Source: Cysteiniphilum marinum
GTDB lineage: Bacteria > Pseudomonadota > Gammaproteobacteria > Francisellales > Francisellaceae
Length of the DNA: 64,000 nucleotides
Direction: 5' to 3'
Assembly: GCF_014857925.1 (NCBI RefSeq)
Contig: NZ_JACYVZ010000001.1
Span: 124,001-188,000, forward strand
In this document: piece after piece, positions 18,778-28,381 of the stretch
How positions within the stretch are numbered: position 1 is the first letter of the stretch
Layout of the letters: every line of letters starts with the position of its first letter
Notes under the pieces: generated by a model
The model's database searches: none
Told to the model about the DNA's origin: nothing
What the model saw: the letters and a program-made list of their open reading frames with translations, nothing else
Made by a program: the position numbers and the translations under genes

Positions 18778-19065
18778 ATGCCTGCAACTATGCACTACGG
18801 CGATGCGCATAAACAAGATGCTCATCAACAAGATTTACCATTGCGTGATCATATCAAAGAAGTGATTGCAACCTATTATAAAAATATGGTTTCACAAGGT
18901 ACTAAGCCGCAAAACGTTTATGAGTTGGTGATGGCTGAAGTTGAGCTGCCTTTGATTGAAGCAACAATGGAATACACTGGTGGTAATCAAAGCCGTGCTG
19001 CAAAAATTCTAGGTATTAATCGTGGTACTTTCCGTAAGAAATTAGCACATTACGGTATGTTGTAA
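18778..19065 (+). CDS. fis: Fis-family DNA-binding protein, copy 1
   Basis: 95 residues, the size of enteric Fis (98). The C-terminal helix-turn-helix GGNQSRAAKILGINRGTFRKKL is of the Fis type (quoted part: SRAAKILGINRGTFRKKL), and the central helices PLIEATMEYTGG match. Fis is a nucleoid protein that bends DNA and tunes rRNA, tRNA and virulence promoters with growth phase. Ribosome site AGAGGAAA. No dusB precedes it, unlike in enterics. A perfect terminator follows. A second Fis is encoded 4.5 kb further on. Confidence 0.93.
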   Translation: MPATMHYGDAHKQDAHQQDLPLRDHIKEVIATYYKNMVSQGTKPQNVYELVMAEVELPLIEATMEYTGGNQSRAAKILGINRGTFRKKLAHYGML

Positions 19066-19085
19066 TTTCAACAATCTAAATATCT

Positions 19086-19111
19086 AAAGGCTGCCATGTG
19101 CAGCCTTTTTT
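19086..19111 (+). terminator. Intrinsic terminator of fis copy 1
   Basis: AAAGGCTGC (19086-19094) and GCAGCCTTT (19100-19108) form a perfect 9-bp stem with a CATGT loop and a T-tract, 20 bases after the fis stop. Confidence 0.9.
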
Positions 19112-19125
19112 GTTTCAGATAATGT

Positions 19126-19300
19126 GGCTATGACCATATTCCTGCCCACTTTGATTGTGTAAGCGTTGGCTGAGCGTAAGTCGAAGCCTTTATGAAGTAT
19201 GATTTTCCCAAGCTACCCACTTCGACTGATGCTCAATGCACCGCTTCGACTTACGCTCAGGGTACGGTGAGCACTTGTGGGTGAGCATTTAGTCTTAGCC
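19126..19300 (+). mobile_element. Family A palindromic element, full copy (A4), inside the gph stop
   Basis: 175 bases from GGCTATGACC to TCTTAGCC. Perfect 8-bp direct repeats GATAATGT flank it (19118-19125 and 19301-19308), a clear target duplication. Inside are the arms GCTGAGCGTAAGTCGAAGCC and CTTCGACTTACGCTCAGG. The right end supplies the last codon and stop (GGC TAA, minus strand) of gph. Removing the element and one repeat restores ...TAC ATT ATC TGA, a stop at the same place. No reading frame, so it must have been mobilised in trans. Confidence 0.85.
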
Positions 19301-19969
19301 GATAATGTAATCTTTTAATTCATCAAAATGCTCAATCACTGCAAGAGCATTTAGGCTGTGTAAATCGACACCATTGGCATAGCCGTGACTAATCAAAATA
19401 TAGGGCATGTTATAGGCTTCAGCACAATAAGCATCATTGGCAGAATCACCAATCATAAGACTTGCGGTTATATCCGCATTTAGCATTCTAGCGGCATATT
19501 CTAAAGGTGCAGGGTTTGGCTTATAAAATGGTGTGGTATCACCGCCAATAACGCAATCAAAGTATTGACTTAGGCCTAAATGCTCTAGTGTTTTAATGGC
19601 ATGTGCTTCTTCCTTATTTGTCACAACCGCCATTTTAATCTTAAGCTCTTTAAAATGAGTTAATGCGTTGATAACGCCAGGGTATATATGTGTGTGTTGC
19701 CCCATTGCTTCTTCATAATAATCTAATGTAAGCTTTAGTGCATCATTGGCATAAGTGGCGACTTTGTCAGGTGCTAAATCAAGTGCTAATACTTTTTGAG
19801 TTGTTGTTGGAAAGCCTCTACCAATAATACTTGCTGTTGTTTGATCGCAAATTGGATCCAATGAGAAGTGTGCACGCATTTTATTCAATGCATAGGTGAT
19901 GTCATTGACACTATTGATGAGTGTGCCATCAAGATCAAAAAAAAGGCTATTATAGTGGGTTTTATTCAT
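19295..19969 (-). CDS. gph: HAD-family phosphatase, phosphoglycolate phosphatase-like
   Basis: 224 residues. HAD motifs: I FFDLDGTLINS (residue 10), II VVTNKEE (about 115), III with K in FYKPNPAPLEY (about 150), and IV MIGDSANDA (about 178). The cap domain and length fit Gph, which removes phosphate from 2-phosphoglycolate made during DNA repair, but other sugar phosphatases look alike. It overlaps the upstream dciA by 8 bases, so they are one operon. The final Gly codon and the stop come from the inserted family A element. The pre-insertion stop was one codon earlier. Confidence 0.85.
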   Translation of the reverse strand: MNKTHYNSLFFDLDGTLINSVNDITYALNKMRAHFSLDPICDQTTASIIGRGFPTTTQKVLALDLAPDKVATYANDALKLTLDYYEEAMGQHTHIYPGVINALTHFKELKIKMAVVTNKEEAHAIKTLEHLGLSQYFDCVIGGDTTPFYKPNPAPLEYAARMLNADITASLMIGDSANDAYCAEAYNMPYILISHGYANGVDLHSLNALAVIEHFDELKDYIIG

Positions 19970-20417
19970 GGTGATGCTTTTTAAGAAGGTTGTTTATCGC
20001 ATGTTTGATTTGACCATCTTCTAGTGTCTTTGCCAAGTTTTTAAATGCAGTTTGTGCACTATTAGGCATATGTGCTTCAGATGAGCTTGTCTTTTGCTTT
20101 GGCTCAAATACAAGGACTAATTCTAAAGTGCTTAGGTCTTTAAAGTACTCACTGGTATTTAATAGTGCAATAAGATCTTTTTTAAGTTCTCGAAATTTAG
20201 CAATCAATTCAGGGATTTCTGTTTTTAACACCAATTTTTTGCCATTGTAAAAACACACTTTAGTATGGTTGAAATAGGGGATATCAAAATGCAGTAATTT
20301 TTGCTCGGTTGTTTTCACTAGTTCGTGTTGTTGTTTAATGGTATGCAACAGTGAGCCTTTTTTGTTTTTTCTGCTGCTTAAAAGCTCAGTGACAGATGTA
20401 TTATTCTTACGGATCAT
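19962..20417 (-). CDS. dciA: DciA-like (DUF721) protein
   Basis: 151 residues from the ATG at 20417 ([15 protein letters not shown]); the longer frame to a TTG at 20465 would run across likely promoter sequence. The first 100 residues match the DUF721/DciA pattern: a helix with a loop, [20 protein letters not shown], then the KH-like [26 protein letters not shown] (part: [19 protein letters not shown]). DciA recruits the replicative helicase DnaB in bacteria lacking DnaC. Its placement beside secA is common in gammaproteobacteria, which supports the call. Sequence similarity is modest. The tail is unstructured and basic. Confidence 0.6.
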   Translation of the reverse strand: MIRKNNTSVTELLSSRKNKKGSLLHTIKQQHELVKTTEQKLLHFDIPYFNHTKVCFYNGKKLVLKTEIPELIAKFRELKKDLIALLNTSEYFKDLSTLELVLVFEPKQKTSSSEAHMPNSAQTAFKNLAKTLEDGQIKHAINNLLKKHHHE

Positions 20418-20501
20418 TTTGATGCACTTGGCTTTTGTTATGGTATAAGTTGCAGTATAATCCAAAACCAGTTATGTGGAAAAGCCTTATCTAGGATATC
20501 A
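20418..20501. promoter_or_regulatory. Divergent dciA/secA promoter region
   Basis: 84 bases. TATAAT (20456-20461) points toward secA and would start RNA about 34 bases before its ATG. TAGGAT serves as its ribosome site. On the other strand TATACT/TATACC boxes lie in the same stretch for dciA. There is no room for a SecM-like secretion monitor. Confidence 0.5.
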
Positions 20502-23216
20502 ATGATTATTAAAAAATTATTTGGCAGTCGAAATGACCGCTTGATTAAAAAAATGCAAAAGACAGTTAATAAAGTCAACGCTTTAGAGCCAGAAATTGAG
20601 AAGCTATCTGATGCTGAGCTTAAAGACAAAACCCTTGAGTTTAAAGAAAGGTTAGCCAAAGGCGATAGCCTTGAGCAATTGTTGCCAGAAGCCTTTGCGG
20701 TTGTAAGAGAAGCGGCAAAACGCGTGAAAGGTATGCGCCATTATGATGTCCAGCTTATTGGTGGAATGGTGTTGCATTCAGGAAAAATTGCTGAGATGCG
20801 TACTGGTGAAGGTAAAACCCTTGTTGCAACATTGCCCGTATATTTAAATGCATTAACTGGTAAAGGTGTGCATGTGATCACGGTCAATGATTATTTAGCG
20901 TCACGTGATGCTGAATTGATGGGTCAAATCTATGGCTTCTTAGGGCTTACGACGGGTGTGATTGTTGCCAATTTATCACCTGATCAACGTCGTGCTGCCT
21001 ATGCTTGCGATATCACCTATGGTACAAATAATGAATTTGGCTTTGATTATTTGCGCGATAACATGGCGTTTAGCAAGGAAGAGCAGGTTCAACGCAGTCG
21101 TAACTTTGTGGTAATCGATGAGGTTGATTCGATCTTGATCGATGAAGCGCGAACGCCATTGATTATTTCAGGTGCTTCAGAAGATAGCTCAGATATGTAT
21201 TTGTTGTTTAATCGATTGGTACCAACCTTAGTTAAACAAGAAAACGAAGAAGCAACTGATGGCGATTACTATTTAGATGAAAAATCAAAACAAGCTTATT
21301 TAACTGATCAGGGTCACACAAAGATTGAAACGGCTTTGATTAAAGAAGGTGTGTTAAATGAAGGGGATAATCTCTACTCACCACAACATGTAACGAAAAT
21401 GCATTATTTAAATGCCTGTTTACGTGCATATAGTTTATATCAGAAAAATGTTGATTATATTATTCGTGATCAAGAAGTCATTATTATTGATGAAAATACG
21501 GGGCGTGCGATGGAAGGGCGTCGTTGGTCAGATGGTTTACATCAAGCGATTGAGGCTAAAGAAGGCGTTAAAATTCAAGGTGAAAACCAAACACTCGCAT
21601 CAATTACGTTCCAGAATTTCTTCAAACTCTATAATAAGATGTCGGGAATGACGGGAACAGCAGATACGGAAGCTTTTGAGTTTCATGAAATTTATGGTTT
21701 AGAAGTAGTGGTTATTCCAACGAATCGTCCACCGCAACGTCAAGATCATCATGATCGCATTTTTGGTGATCAAAAAGATAAGTTTATGGCGATTGTTGAT
21801 GATATCAAAGAACGAGTTGAAAAGGGGCAGCCGATACTCGTTGGTACAGCGTCCATTGAAACTTCTGAGATCCTATCAACACTTCTGCGCAAGAAAAAGA
21901 TCAAGCATGATGTGTTAAATGCTAAACAACATGCCAGAGAAGCAGCAATTATCGCACAAGCAGGCTACCCTGGAAATGTTACAATCGCAACGAACATGGC
22001 AGGTCGTGGTACGGATATTATATTAGGTGGTAACTGGGAAGCAGAAATTGCTGAGATCGAAGAACCAAGCGAAGCACAAATTAATGAAATCAAAACTGCA
22101 TGGAAAGAACGTAATAAACAAGTCATTGAAGCGGGTGGTTTGTGTATTTTAGGCTCAGAGCGTCATGACTCACGTCGCGTTGATAATCAGTTGCGTGGTC
22201 GTGCTGGACGCCAAGGTGATCCAGGTGAGAGTCGTTTCTATTTGTCGATGGATGATAATCTATTGCGTATATTTGCTTCTGAGAGTTTAGCTAATCGCAT
22301 GAAAAAAGCGCTTTCTGGTGGTGAGTCTATCCAGTTTGGCATGATGACGCGTTTTATTGCTAAAGCGCAATCTAAAGTTGAGCAATACCACTTTGATATT
22401 CGTAAGAACTTATTGGAATATGATAATGTTGCTAATGAACAGCGTTTGGTTATTTATAAGCAGCGTGAAGAGTTATTAGGCAAAGATGATGTTTCTGAAA
22501 TCATTGCTAATATGCGTTATGACGTTGCTGAAAAACTATTCCATGACCATGTGCCAGCTGGTTCAATGGAAGAACAGTGGGATTTAGAAGGTTTGGAAAA
22601 AGCATTACTAGGTGATTTTTCTATTTCGCTGAGCTTACGTAAGCTGGTTGCTGAAGATGACCATTTGCATGATGAAACATTAAAAGAGCTAGTGATCAAA
22701 GCCATTGTTGAAGAATATCAACAAAAGACAGAAAACCTTGAGGCGCAGTCCATTCGTCAATTTGAAAAAATCAGTCTAATGCAAGCCTTGGATACCCATT
22801 GGCGTGAGCACTTAAATGCGATGGATCACTTACGTAATAGTATTAATCTAAGAGGTTATGCGCAAAAAGATCCTAAGAATGAATACAAAAAAGAATCTTT
22901 TGAACTTTTCTCCAGTATGCTTGATAACTTCAAATATGAAGTGATTTCTAATCTTGCTAAGATCAGAATCCAAGCACCAGAAGAAGCACAGCGTATGGAA
23001 GAAGAGTGGAAAAACTCAATTAAAAATATTGAAGCTCAACATGAGGATGTTTTAGCAGGTGGCTCTTCATCACTACCTAATGAGGAAAATGCACAAAGTG
23101 CACAAGAAAAAGCACAACAACCGTTTGTGCGCGATATGCCTAAAGTAAAGCGCAACGACCCATGCCCTTGTGGTTCAGGCAAAAAATATAAACAATGTCA
23201 TGGTGCATTAGATTAA
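20502..23216 (+). CDS. secA: Preprotein translocase ATPase SecA
   Basis: Motor that pushes unfolded preproteins through SecYEG. 904 residues, full length. Visible: N-terminal helix, Walker [14 protein letters not shown] (about residue 105), DEAD-like [19 protein letters not shown] in the first motor domain (part: [14 protein letters not shown]), the cross-linking domain, [10 protein letters not shown] and [11 protein letters not shown] of the second motor domain, the scaffold and wing, and a zinc-binding C terminus [14 protein letters not shown] for SecB. All parts are intact. Transcribed alone, divergent from dciA-gph. No secM upstream. Confidence 0.99.
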   Translation: MIIKKLFGSRNDRLIKKMQKTVNKVNALEPEIEKLSDAELKDKTLEFKERLAKGDSLEQLLPEAFAVVREAAKRVKGMRHYDVQLIGGMVLHSGKIAEMRTGEGKTLVATLPVYLNALTGKGVHVITVNDYLASRDAELMGQIYGFLGLTTGVIVANLSPDQRRAAYACDITYGTNNEFGFDYLRDNMAFSKEEQVQRSRNFVVIDEVDSILIDEARTPLIISGASEDSSDMYLLFNRLVPTLVKQENEEATDGDYYLDEKSKQAYLTDQGHTKIETALIKEGVLNEGDNLYSPQHVTKMHYLNACLRAYSLYQKNVDYIIRDQEVIIIDENTGRAMEGRRWSDGLHQAIEAKEGVKIQGENQTLASITFQNFFKLYNKMSGMTGTADTEAFEFHEIYGLEVVVIPTNRPPQRQDHHDRIFGDQKDKFMAIVDDIKERVEKGQPILVGTASIETSEILSTLLRKKKIKHDVLNAKQHAREAAIIAQAGYPGNVTIATNMAGRGTDIILGGNWEAEIAEIEEPSEAQINEIKTAWKERNKQVIEAGGLCILGSERHDSRRVDNQLRGRAGRQGDPGESRFYLSMDDNLLRIFASESLANRMKKALSGGESIQFGMMTRFIAKAQSKVEQYHFDIRKNLLEYDNVANEQRLVIYKQREELLGKDDVSEIIANMRYDVAEKLFHDHVPAGSMEEQWDLEGLEKALLGDFSISLSLRKLVAEDDHLHDETLKELVIKAIVEEYQQKTENLEAQSIRQFEKISLMQALDTHWREHLNAMDHLRNSINLRGYAQKDPKNEYKKESFELFSSMLDNFKYEVISNLAKIRIQAPEEAQRMEEEWKNSIKNIEAQHEDVLAGGSSSLPNEENAQSAQEKAQQPFVRDMPKVKRNDPCPCGSGKKYKQCHGALD

Positions 23217-23241
23217 TCTAAATCTTTCTTTATTTTTGTTA

Positions 23242-23417
23242 CTGAAGTGATGCACTATAGAAAAACTATGATTTTATAAACACCCCGTCAGCCTACGGCT
23301 GCCACCCCTCTTGCAAAGAGGGGAATTAGGTAGTGTTGATTTTATATTCCCCTCTTTGCAAGAGGGGTGCCGAGCTTGCGAGGCGGGGTGTTGAAATAGG
23401 AAAAGTGCATAACTCCG
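23242..23417 (+). mobile_element. Family B palindromic element, copy 1 (B1)
   Basis: 176 bases. Imperfect terminal inverted repeats CTGAAGTGATGCACT and (inverted right end) CCGGAGTTATGCACT. Inside are nested arms: CACCCCGTCAGCC with inverted GAGGCGGGGTG, and CCCCTCTTGCAAAGAGGGG mirrored as CCCCTCTTTGCAAGAGGGG. Nearly the whole element can fold on itself. Flanks share only a short T-rich stretch, so a target duplication is unproved. It occupies the 396-base gap between secA and fis copy 2. The rest of the gap (23418-23612) is AT-rich, with TGTTGG/CCAACA inverted arms near 23558. Confidence 0.8.
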
Positions 23418-23612
23418 GTTTGTTTATTATGCTAAAAGCAACTTGTAATATGTGTGCTTTTTAATCCTCTTTGTAACCAAAACATTTTTTCGCGGTAAAA
23501 TAATATTTTTTTGGCTGTGACGCTATTGTTATTGGATGCTAAATCAATTAATCTCTTGTTGGATATTAACCAACAGCTAATGAACAAAGTTTCAATATAG
23601 GGGGAAACGATT

Positions 23613-23924
23613 ATGGCTGCAACAATGCATTATAAATTGAAACCGGATGAACAATCTGCAGAAACATTTCCATTACGTGAGGTTGTGCGCAAACGCGTGC
23701 AGCATTACTACAAAATGGTCTCACAAGAAGGCTTGAATCCTGATGATGTTTATGATTTAATTATGGAAGAAACCGAGTGCCCAATGATTGAAGCAACAAT
23801 GGACTTCACGGGCGGTAATCAAAGCCGTTCTGCACGCATTCTTGGGCTTAATCGAGGCACTTTCCGTAAGAAGCTTGAGCAATACAGCATGCTTGAAGAT
23901 GAAGAAGAATCACCGCTAAAATAA
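23613..23924 (+). CDS. fis: Fis-family DNA-binding protein, copy 2
   Basis: 103 residues. Same arrangement as copy 1: PMIEATMDFTGGNQSRSARI, then LGLNRGTFRKKLEQYSML, ending with an acidic tail EDEEESPLK that copy 1 lacks. Both share AATMHY/PATMHY at the start and NQSR..ILG.NRGTFRKKL. Ribosome site GGGGGAAA. The helix-turn-helix residues that touch DNA are conserved, so the copies may compete for the same sites at different growth phases. The acidic tail is specific to this copy. Confidence 0.92.
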   Translation: MAATMHYKLKPDEQSAETFPLREVVRKRVQHYYKMVSQEGLNPDDVYDLIMEETECPMIEATMDFTGGNQSRSARILGLNRGTFRKKLEQYSMLEDEEESPLK

Positions 23925-23929
23925 TTTCT

Positions 23930-24169
23930 TCATTTATTCATTTCCTCATGATCGATAACACGTCCAGTGGTTGTTTTTCTATAACTATTAGCGTTGTTAT
24001 TTAACTCTTCATTTGTATTTTGACTTGCTTTATTAAGTATATCTTTGATACGTTTTTTAACTATTAAGCCATAAATAACAAAGCATACGCCCAAGAAAAG
24101 AAAAAGCGGTAATAACAGTATTGCCACAGCAATTAAGAATATCAGCTGTAAAGGGTGTAGTTTTTTCAT
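23930..24169 (-). CDS. Small membrane protein of unknown function
   Basis: 79 residues. A single long hydrophobic stretch (residues 8-36, LIFLIAVAILLLPLFLFLGV and on) makes one or two membrane segments, followed by a basic KKRIKD patch and a polar tail. Nothing known is recognised. It converges on fis copy 2 with 5 bases between the stops. Start ATG at 24169; the ribosome site is weak. Confidence 0.5.
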   Translation of the reverse strand: MKKLHPLQLIFLIAVAILLLPLFLFLGVCFVIYGLIVKKRIKDILNKASQNTNEELNNNANSYRKTTTGRVIDHEEMNK

Positions 24170-24276
24170 AGTTTCAATAAGCTCTATTTTTTCAATAGAT
24201 CAAACTATATGCAAAAAGAGTGGTGAATACTAGGGTTTATAGCGAAATATAGCTATTTCACAAATACTTTTTAGCG

Positions 24277-24963
24277 TTATCGTTTGTAAACGATAATATC
24301 CCATACGCCATGCTCTAGGCGCTGACCGCGTGCTTCAAATTTGGTTAATGGTCGATGCTCTGGGCGTGGTGCAAAACCGTTGTGCGGGTTTTTAAGTTGA
24401 GTATGCTTGGTAAATAGCTCGAGTACTTCATCAGCATAATTCTGCCAATCCGTGGCAAAATGAATAAATCCTGTGGGTTCAAGCTTCTGTAGAATTAAAT
24501 CAATAAACTTAGGATTAATCAAACGGCGTTTGTGATGACGCTTTTTATGCCATGGATCAGGGAAAAATATTTGCACACCTTTTAAAGTGTTATCTTTAAT
24601 CATGTGTTTAAAAACTTCAACGGCATCATGTTGCATTACGCGTAGGTTTTCTAATGCGTTCTCATGGATATGATCTAAGATATTACCAATACCGGGTTCA
24701 TGAACTTCGATGCCTAGGAAGTTTGTTTGAGGCGCCTCTTTTGCCATGGTGACTAAGCTATTTCCCATCCCAAAACCAATCTCAACAACGAGTGGTTGAG
24801 GCGTTTTATAGTATATATCAAAATTGGTTTCCTCAACTGTGTAAGGAATTTGATAAAGATGAGTGTAATTATCTAACGCACGTTGTTGGCGCACGGTGGT
24901 TCTGCCGGCACGCTTAACAAAGCTTTTGACGGTGCGCATAGTGGGTATGCTTTTGTTATCCAT
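24277..24963 (-). CDS. trmB: tRNA (guanine-N7-)-methyltransferase
   Basis: Methylates G46 of tRNA using S-adenosylmethionine. 228 residues, family length. SAM site VEIGFGMGNSLV (about residue 70), FLGIEVHEPGIG, and the TrmB signature IFFPDPWHKKRHHKRRL (about 145), followed by FATDWQNYADEVL and the C-terminal TKFEARGQRLEHGVWDI. Single gene. The other open end faces the MFS permease gene across about 230 bases of AT-rich sequence. Confidence 0.97.
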   Translation of the reverse strand: MDNKSIPTMRTVKSFVKRAGRTTVRQQRALDNYTHLYQIPYTVEETNFDIYYKTPQPLVVEIGFGMGNSLVTMAKEAPQTNFLGIEVHEPGIGNILDHIHENALENLRVMQHDAVEVFKHMIKDNTLKGVQIFFPDPWHKKRHHKRRLINPKFIDLILQKLEPTGFIHFATDWQNYADEVLELFTKHTQLKNPHNGFAPRPEHRPLTKFEARGQRLEHGVWDIIVYKR

Positions 24964-25193
24964 TTTAGATGATTTTAATTAATACTTTATATAGAGTAGC
25001 TATAGTAAAGTGAGGCTTCAGAAAGTACAAGCTTCAGATAGATGAAAATTTGATATGAAATTCGATCTATGCATACACACTATGCTTCAAGCATATGGTA
25101 ATTGGAGTAATTAAAATAGATGGAGGTTGACTATCAATGATTGCTAAGGTTAAATAGCACCTCTTTATTATGAAGGCCAAGGAACTTGATCCA

Positions 25194-26465
25194 ATGCGAC
25201 AGGTATCTCAATCATCTCAGAACATTTCCTATCACTTTTTCTTACAAGCTTATTTATTGATATTCTCAACAGAGGTGTTATTTGCACTGATTAATCCTAG
25301 TTATGTGCAGTTATTTTTTGATGAAAAATCACCTTTTTGGTTAAGCATTGGCTCACAGCAACAAGCTGGAATTTACTATGGTGTGTTTTTGTTAGCCGGA
25401 CAAATAGCAGGGATTATTGCCAATGTTCTATGGGGTGTGGTCTCAGATTATATTGGACGCAAAAAGGTTGCGGTGATATCAATGTTGGCAGTGACAGCTA
25501 CTGGAGTCAGTACCATATTTTCAGCATACTTACATATGATTGTACTATTTATTATTGGCTATGTGCTTGGTCATCTTCTTTACGGTATGTTTCCTGTTGT
25601 GATTGCCAGTATTTCAAGTGCGGCACATAACGATAAACGTAAACTGCTATGGGTGGGATTGTTACAGTTTTTTACGGGACTTGCTTTTGTTATCGGTCCA
25701 TTTGTTGGTAGTGTGATTATGGCGCAAAGTGGCAGCTTCGTTTCACCGTATTATGTTATTGCAATGATATCGATTACTTTGATATTTATTATTTGGTGGT
25801 GTTATAAACCACAGAGGTATTATCAGCAACAAAAAGTACAGAGAAATATACCCCTTATGCAGACGATATGGCGATTACTAAAGCAGAAGAAAGTTGCTAT
25901 TTTGATCGTGCTTTTATTATTAGATCAGTTAGCCTGGGGGATGTATTTTCAGTTTATTCAACCGATTGCTAAACTCAAACTTGGCTTTAATGTTGCTCAA
26001 ATTGGATTATTGGTTAGTTTTATCGGTTTATCTTTAATGTTATCTGCCTTAATTCTGTTGCCGATTTTGCAACGCTTTTTAAGCTATCAGAAGTTGTTTA
26101 TTATCGCTATTTCGGCAATGCTTGTTGGTGCCTTAGGAGCAATGTTGTTAGCATTATATCCAACCGATCATCAGCTGATGATTTATGTTGTGAGTTTTTT
26201 TATGGCATTTGGCGATATGGTGGTTTTTTCATTATTAGTTGTTGGATTTAGCAATGCAGTTGAGATTCGCTATCAGGGATTTATTTCAGGCTTTTTATAC
26301 ACGCTTGCCAAAGGATTTGGCTGGGGCGTATCAGGTGTTTTAGGTGGTGTCTTTATGACAATTAATACAGCTTGGTCGATGGGGTGTGCGAGTTTATGTC
26401 TGCTCGGGCTTTTAATTGTTTTTGTCAAGAATCATCAGGTTATTAGTAATGACGATAATTATTGA
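25194..26465 (+). CDS. MFS transporter
   Basis: 423 residues from the ATG at 25194, which has AAGGAA 9 bases upstream; an in-frame ATG at 25170 has no ribosome site. Twelve membrane segments. Motif A is GVVSDYIGRKKVAV (about residue 85); a long central cytoplasmic loop (CYKPQRYYQQQKVQRN) separates the two halves. The substrate is not evident; some Francisella relatives use such permeases for amino acids or siderophores. It is followed after 153 bases by the opp operon, probably under its own promoter. Confidence 0.82.
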   Translation: MRQVSQSSQNISYHFFLQAYLLIFSTEVLFALINPSYVQLFFDEKSPFWLSIGSQQQAGIYYGVFLLAGQIAGIIANVLWGVVSDYIGRKKVAVISMLAVTATGVSTIFSAYLHMIVLFIIGYVLGHLLYGMFPVVIASISSAAHNDKRKLLWVGLLQFFTGLAFVIGPFVGSVIMAQSGSFVSPYYVIAMISITLIFIIWWCYKPQRYYQQQKVQRNIPLMQTIWRLLKQKKVAILIVLLLLDQLAWGMYFQFIQPIAKLKLGFNVAQIGLLVSFIGLSLMLSALILLPILQRFLSYQKLFIIAISAMLVGALGAMLLALYPTDHQLMIYVVSFFMAFGDMVVFSLLVVGFSNAVEIRYQGFISGFLYTLAKGFGWGVSGVLGGVFMTINTAWSMGCASLCLLGLLIVFVKNHQVISNDDNY

Positions 26466-26618
26466 AGTAGATGCTTAAACAAATAATTGACTGTGTTTTG
26501 ATCTTGCTTAAGGCTTGGGTAATAATTTTACAAAATATCATATATTTTTCGTGACATCTTCTTTTAAAAGTTATAACTTAATTTCGTAGGTAGTGAATTT
26601 TATTCCTGGGGAGGAAAT

Positions 26619-28268
26619 ATGAAACAGGTCAAATTAATACCCTCATTATTATTGTCAGCGCTTTTTATTGCAGGATGTGGCGGCAGTAACTCACAAACGT
26701 CAAGTAAATCATCAGATCAGTTTGCGCCCAAAGGTAAAGATACTTTCGTTCGTGCAAATGCGGCTGAGCCTGATTCATTAGATCCGGCACATGCTCAAGA
26801 TGTTTACTCAGCAAATATCATGTACGATATTGGTGAAGGTTTGATGTCCGAGAATCAAAAAAATGAACCAGTTCCTGGTGTTGCTAAGTCTTACAAGGTA
26901 TCAAAAGATGGCTTAAGCTATACCTTTTATTTGCGAGATAATGCCAAATGGTCCAATGGCAAACCGGTTACGGCGGAAGACTTTGCCTATGCATTGAAAC
27001 GTGCAGTTAATCCACAAACCGCATCAGAAATGGCATACAAGCTTGCACCGATTCAAAATGCTCAAGCAATTATGGATGGTAAAAAGCCAGTATCTAGCTT
27101 AGGTGTTAAGGTAATTAATGCGCATGAAATACAAATAACACTGGATTATCCTGTTTATTATTTCCTAAGTATTATGGCGGATCCTGTAACTTATCCAGTT
27201 TATAAAGCAGGTGTTGAGCAATATGGTAAAGGATTTTTCCGAGCAGGCAAGCTTATAAGCAATGGCCCTTATGAGTTAAAAGAATGGGTGCCTAATGGCT
27301 ATGTTCTTGTGACGAAAAATCCATATTACTGGGATGCAAAGGGCGTTAAAATTCAAAATGTGAAGTTTCTACCTATTGTTGATCGAAGTTCTGCATTAAA
27401 TGCCTATGCATCAGGTCAGGTGGATTATGTACAGTATGTGCCAACGGTAAGTTTAGATATACTTAAAAATCGCTATGGTGCAGAGCTACAAAGCACACCA
27501 TGGCTCACGTTGGATTATCTCGACTTCAATATGACAAAGCCCCCTTTTAAGGGTAATAAAGATTTACGTGAGGCTTTATCTTTGGCTATTGATCGCGTGG
27601 CTTTAGCCAAAAATGTGGTTAATGATGGTAGTGTGGCAGCCTATAGCTTATTCCCAGCAGATATTGATGGTGGGCGTTATAAAGATGTTACCTATGCTTG
27701 GCATGATTGGTCCAAAGAAAAGCGCTTAGCTTTGGCAAAAGAATTATACAAAAAGGCGGGTTACTCAGTAGATAATCCATTAGTCGTTTCTTTGGATTAT
27801 AATACAGATGGTCGCTTAAAGAAATTAATGGAAGCGATTAGTCAAATGTGGGCGCAGAATCTAGGAGTTAAAGTTAATTTAGCAAACTCAGAGTTCAAAG
27901 TATTTTTGAAGCTACGCCAATCGCATAGCTATGAAGGTGTTGCTCGTGATGGTTGGGTCGCTGATTTTAATGCAATAGATAACTTTGCCAATATGTGGAT
28001 GTGTACTAACCCACAAAATAATGCCGGATACTGCAATACAGAATATGACAAGTTGATTACACAAGGGCAAAAGCAATTAACAGCAGATGCCGCTGTCCCA
28101 TATTATACAAAAGCGTTGCAGATGATGCAGAATGATTATCCAAGTACACCACTCATCGTACAGCCAGTAACTCACCTTGTGAAGCCTTATATAGCTGGCT
28201 ATAACATTCAAAATAATCACTTGGATCATTTGTATGACAAATGGTTATCATTTAAATATCGAGCATAA
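26619..28268 (+). CDS. oppA: Oligopeptide ABC transporter substrate-binding lipoprotein, first copy
   Basis: 549 residues. Lipoprotein signal ALFIAGCGG puts it on the membrane surface in the periplasm. The solute-binding family 5 fold is shown by DSLDPAHAQDVYS, VPGVAKSYKVSKDG, YTFYLRDNAKWSNGKPVTAEDF and the C-terminal NAIDNFANMW. It gathers peptides for OppBC. First gene of the operon (ribosome site GGGGAGG); 113 bases separate it from oppB. Two further binding proteins end the operon. Compared with them it has the most distinct ligand-side region. Confidence 0.93.
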   Translation: MKQVKLIPSLLLSALFIAGCGGSNSQTSSKSSDQFAPKGKDTFVRANAAEPDSLDPAHAQDVYSANIMYDIGEGLMSENQKNEPVPGVAKSYKVSKDGLSYTFYLRDNAKWSNGKPVTAEDFAYALKRAVNPQTASEMAYKLAPIQNAQAIMDGKKPVSSLGVKVINAHEIQITLDYPVYYFLSIMADPVTYPVYKAGVEQYGKGFFRAGKLISNGPYELKEWVPNGYVLVTKNPYYWDAKGVKIQNVKFLPIVDRSSALNAYASGQVDYVQYVPTVSLDILKNRYGAELQSTPWLTLDYLDFNMTKPPFKGNKDLREALSLAIDRVALAKNVVNDGSVAAYSLFPADIDGGRYKDVTYAWHDWSKEKRLALAKELYKKAGYSVDNPLVVSLDYNTDGRLKKLMEAISQMWAQNLGVKVNLANSEFKVFLKLRQSHSYEGVARDGWVADFNAIDNFANMWMCTNPQNNAGYCNTEYDKLITQGQKQLTADAAVPYYTKALQMMQNDYPSTPLIVQPVTHLVKPYIAGYNIQNNHLDHLYDKWLSFKYRA

Positions 28269-28381
28269 GCATATAAATAGACTATGACGCTATTGTGTTT
28301 ATTATTCTAAATACATACGATAGCCGTGTAGGAAATACGCGTTTATTTGTTTATAAGGTGCGTTAAAACAACAAGGGAGAA

